NCBI RefSeq assembly: GCF_049340185.1
Contig: NZ_JBMPPC010000004.1
Coordinates: 248,001-312,000, forward strand
Length of the DNA: 64,000 nt
Origin: Undibacterium sp049340185
GTDB lineage: Bacteria > Pseudomonadota > Gammaproteobacteria > Burkholderiales > Burkholderiaceae_D
Reading direction: 5' to 3'
Every line of letters starts with the position of its first letter. The stretch's first letter is position 1. Made by a program: the position numbers and the translations under genes. Below, piece by piece: positions 62,939-64,000 of this stretch. The notes below the pieces were generated by a model, which was not told where the DNA came from, did not search any database, and worked only from the letters and a program-made list of their open reading frames with translations.

Positions 62939-63463
62939 ATGCCTTCCATCCAAATTGAAACTCTCAGCCGTGCCGCCTTTGCGCCGTTCGGCGACGTCAT
63001 CATGCTCGACGGTGCGCGTCACTACCCCATCAACGAGGGGACGACAGAACGCTATCACGCACTGACCTCTGCCGACACAGCAGAGCAGAATGGACAAACG
63101 ATCCTCAGTTTGTTTCGTGCGCAAGCAAGAGCACTCCCTCTGGAAATCCGCGTGATGGAGCGCCACCCATTAGGGAGTCAGGCGTTTGCACCCATGACGC
63201 ATGATATGGCAGCCGAATACCTGGTTGTAGTCGCACCGGCAGGAGAGTTCCGGCTTGATAGTTTACGCGCCTTCCTGTGTCAGGGATTTCAGGGTGTGAA
63301 CTATGCCAAAGGCGTCTGGCATCACCCGCTGATTGCTCTGCACAAGATCAGCGATTTCATCGTTATGGACAGAGTGGGACAAGGGCATAACTGTGATGAG
63401 CTGAGTCTGGCCACAGACTTGTGGCTAACAGAAGCCGCGCTAGATCAAGCCAGAAACATCTAA
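62939..63463 (+). CDS. allA: Ureidoglycolate lyase
   Basis: The product is 174 residues with the family phrases AAFAPFGDVI, MERHPLGSQAFAPM and GVNYAKGVWHHPL. It releases glyoxylate and urea from ureidoglycolate, completing the pathway. It is the last gene of the plus-strand purine operon. The start is nine bases after the alc stop. Confidence 0.93.
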   Translation: MPSIQIETLSRAAFAPFGDVIMLDGARHYPINEGTTERYHALTSADTAEQNGQTILSLFRAQARALPLEIRVMERHPLGSQAFAPMTHDMAAEYLVVVAPAGEFRLDSLRAFLCQGFQGVNYAKGVWHHPLIALHKISDFIVMDRVGQGHNCDELSLATDLWLTEAALDQARNI

Positions 63464-63590
63464 AGTCAATGAACCAGAGGCTGCCAACCATTAGGTTGCA
63501 ATTTGGGTTTAATGATTAGCCTCCTGAGTTTCTCAGTGAATGTCTCAGTAAAGTCGCCCATTGAAGACATCTTAAGCAAAATTTTAAGCA

Positions 63591-63649
63591 AAAAAAAGCC
63601 CGCTATTTGCGGGCTGAAATCCAAACCTTTGCGGTATTGGAGGAGACAG
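63591..63649 (-). ncRNA. Putative small RNA, copy 1
   Basis: Read on the minus strand: TGTCTCCTCC, then a hairpin CCAATACC-GCAAA-GGTTTGG, then GCCCGCAAATAGCGGGC followed by seven T, a standard terminator. A TAAAGT box precedes it at a promoter-like distance. The CTCCTCC stretch is complementary to a Shine-Dalgarno sequence. Its mate is at 63779-63840. Confidence 0.5.
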
Positions 63650-63778
63650 ATGTACTTTATCGCGATGCAGCAAATTCGTCTGCTTTATTATTCACATATC
63701 GGTTATTACTTTGGTGAATAATAGTTTTTCCAGAGAAACTCTTCATTTACCTGAATGCCAGAAAATTTTTGATCAGAC

Positions 63779-63840
63779 AAAAAAAAGCCCGCAGAGTGTG
63801 CGGGCTGAAATCCAAACCTTAGGAGGTGTTGGAGGAGACA
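63779..63840 (-). ncRNA. Putative small RNA, copy 2
   Basis: This copy has the same plan as copy 1: TGTCTCCTCC, hairpin CCAACACC-TCCTAA-GGTTTGG, then GCCCGCACACTCTGCGGGC and a run of T. A TATAGT box lies upstream on the minus strand. Stem bases are kept while loops differ between the copies, as expected for a structured RNA. Confidence 0.5.
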
Positions 63841-64000
63841 AGAGTAACTATATCGCAGCGCAACAAATAAACCAAACACTATTTTTGCATATCACCCATT
63901 CATAAATCGAATATCAAATACGTGTTTTTAATTCCACACGGAAATTAATTTACCTCCGTTTCCGGCCTTTAGCTCTGCAATATTAAAAATCCAAAAAAAA

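Larger units (their letters stand above)
63464..64000. other. Right-end gene-free region
   Basis: No convincing protein gene is seen in these 537 bases. They hold the two hairpin modules listed separately. On the plus strand a good ribosome site (GGAGGAGACAG) precedes a 23-codon frame (63650-63721), but the second module lacks a start codon at the matching place. Confidence 0.5.

Noticed and set aside
63650..63721. 23-codon plus-strand gene after GGAGGAGACAG
   Set aside because: The ribosome site is good, but the second copy of the module has no start codon at the same place, so a conserved peptide is doubtful. The minus-strand RNA reading explains both copies.

Overview
The window looks like a chromosome segment of a betaproteobacterium of the order Burkholderiales, probably family Oxalobacteraceae. 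The inference rests on gene families typical of that group (DUF3567, DUF1840, an rsmB-DUF4390-ntrY-ntrX block, LytS/LytTR pairs) and on a moderate GC content. No rRNA, tRNA or CRISPR array was seen.

Left flank (1-5058): a LytS-type histidine kinase cut by the window edge and its LytTR regulator, a secreted protein of unknown function and an M28 peptidase. At 5059 the competence helicase gene comM begins and is broken after 76 codons.

Genomic island (5288-21987, 16.7 kb, clearly AT-richer): a Tn7-like transposon inserted in comM. It has TGT...ACA ends, a 5-bp target duplication (AAAAG) and paired TnsB-like end repeats. Precise removal with one AAAAG copy rejoins comM into an uninterrupted 504-residue frame. 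The core genes tnsA-tnsB-tnsC-tniQ read leftward from near the right end, and a gene that I match to TnsE lies alone at the left end. The cargo is defence-like: (a) a BcgI-like fused restriction-methylation enzyme plus specificity subunit, controlled by 13 copies of GCCAA that put its only upstream ATG out of frame in this sequence; (b) a short type II CBASS operon (CD-NTase, E2-like protein, four-helix membrane effector) headed by an unrecognised 66-residue gene translationally coupled to the cyclase; (c) a second, orphan CD-NTase-like protein divergent from a secreted PLD-family nuclease; (d) an HTH protein beside a set of inverted repeats. A divergent promoter pair upstream of the CBASS operon also drives a short putative RNA with a terminator.

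Right flank (21988-49000): the rest of comM, a DUF2076 protein, a serine hydrolase, a DUF1800/DUF1501 pair, a large PAS sensor kinase, an M20 peptidase, a trypsin-like protein, a GNAT/SnoaL fusion, transporters, a second LytS/LytTR system, and the conserved rsmB-DUF4390-ntrY-ntrX block.

Purine catabolism (49309-63463): xdhC and an adenine deaminase-type gene, then, after a BaeSR-like two-component system and a diheme peroxidase, a divergent urate/allantoin cluster. On the minus strand are a GntR regulator, puuE, uraD and tsx; on the plus strand are uraH, puuD, alc and allA. Together they would take up nucleosides and convert urate through hydroxyisourate, OHCU, allantoin and allantoate to ureidoglycolate and glyoxylate. 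Two near-identical palindromes in the divergent gap are likely operators. The window ends with two tandem copies of a minus-strand hairpin module that resembles a small RNA exposing an anti-Shine-Dalgarno CUCCUCC stretch.
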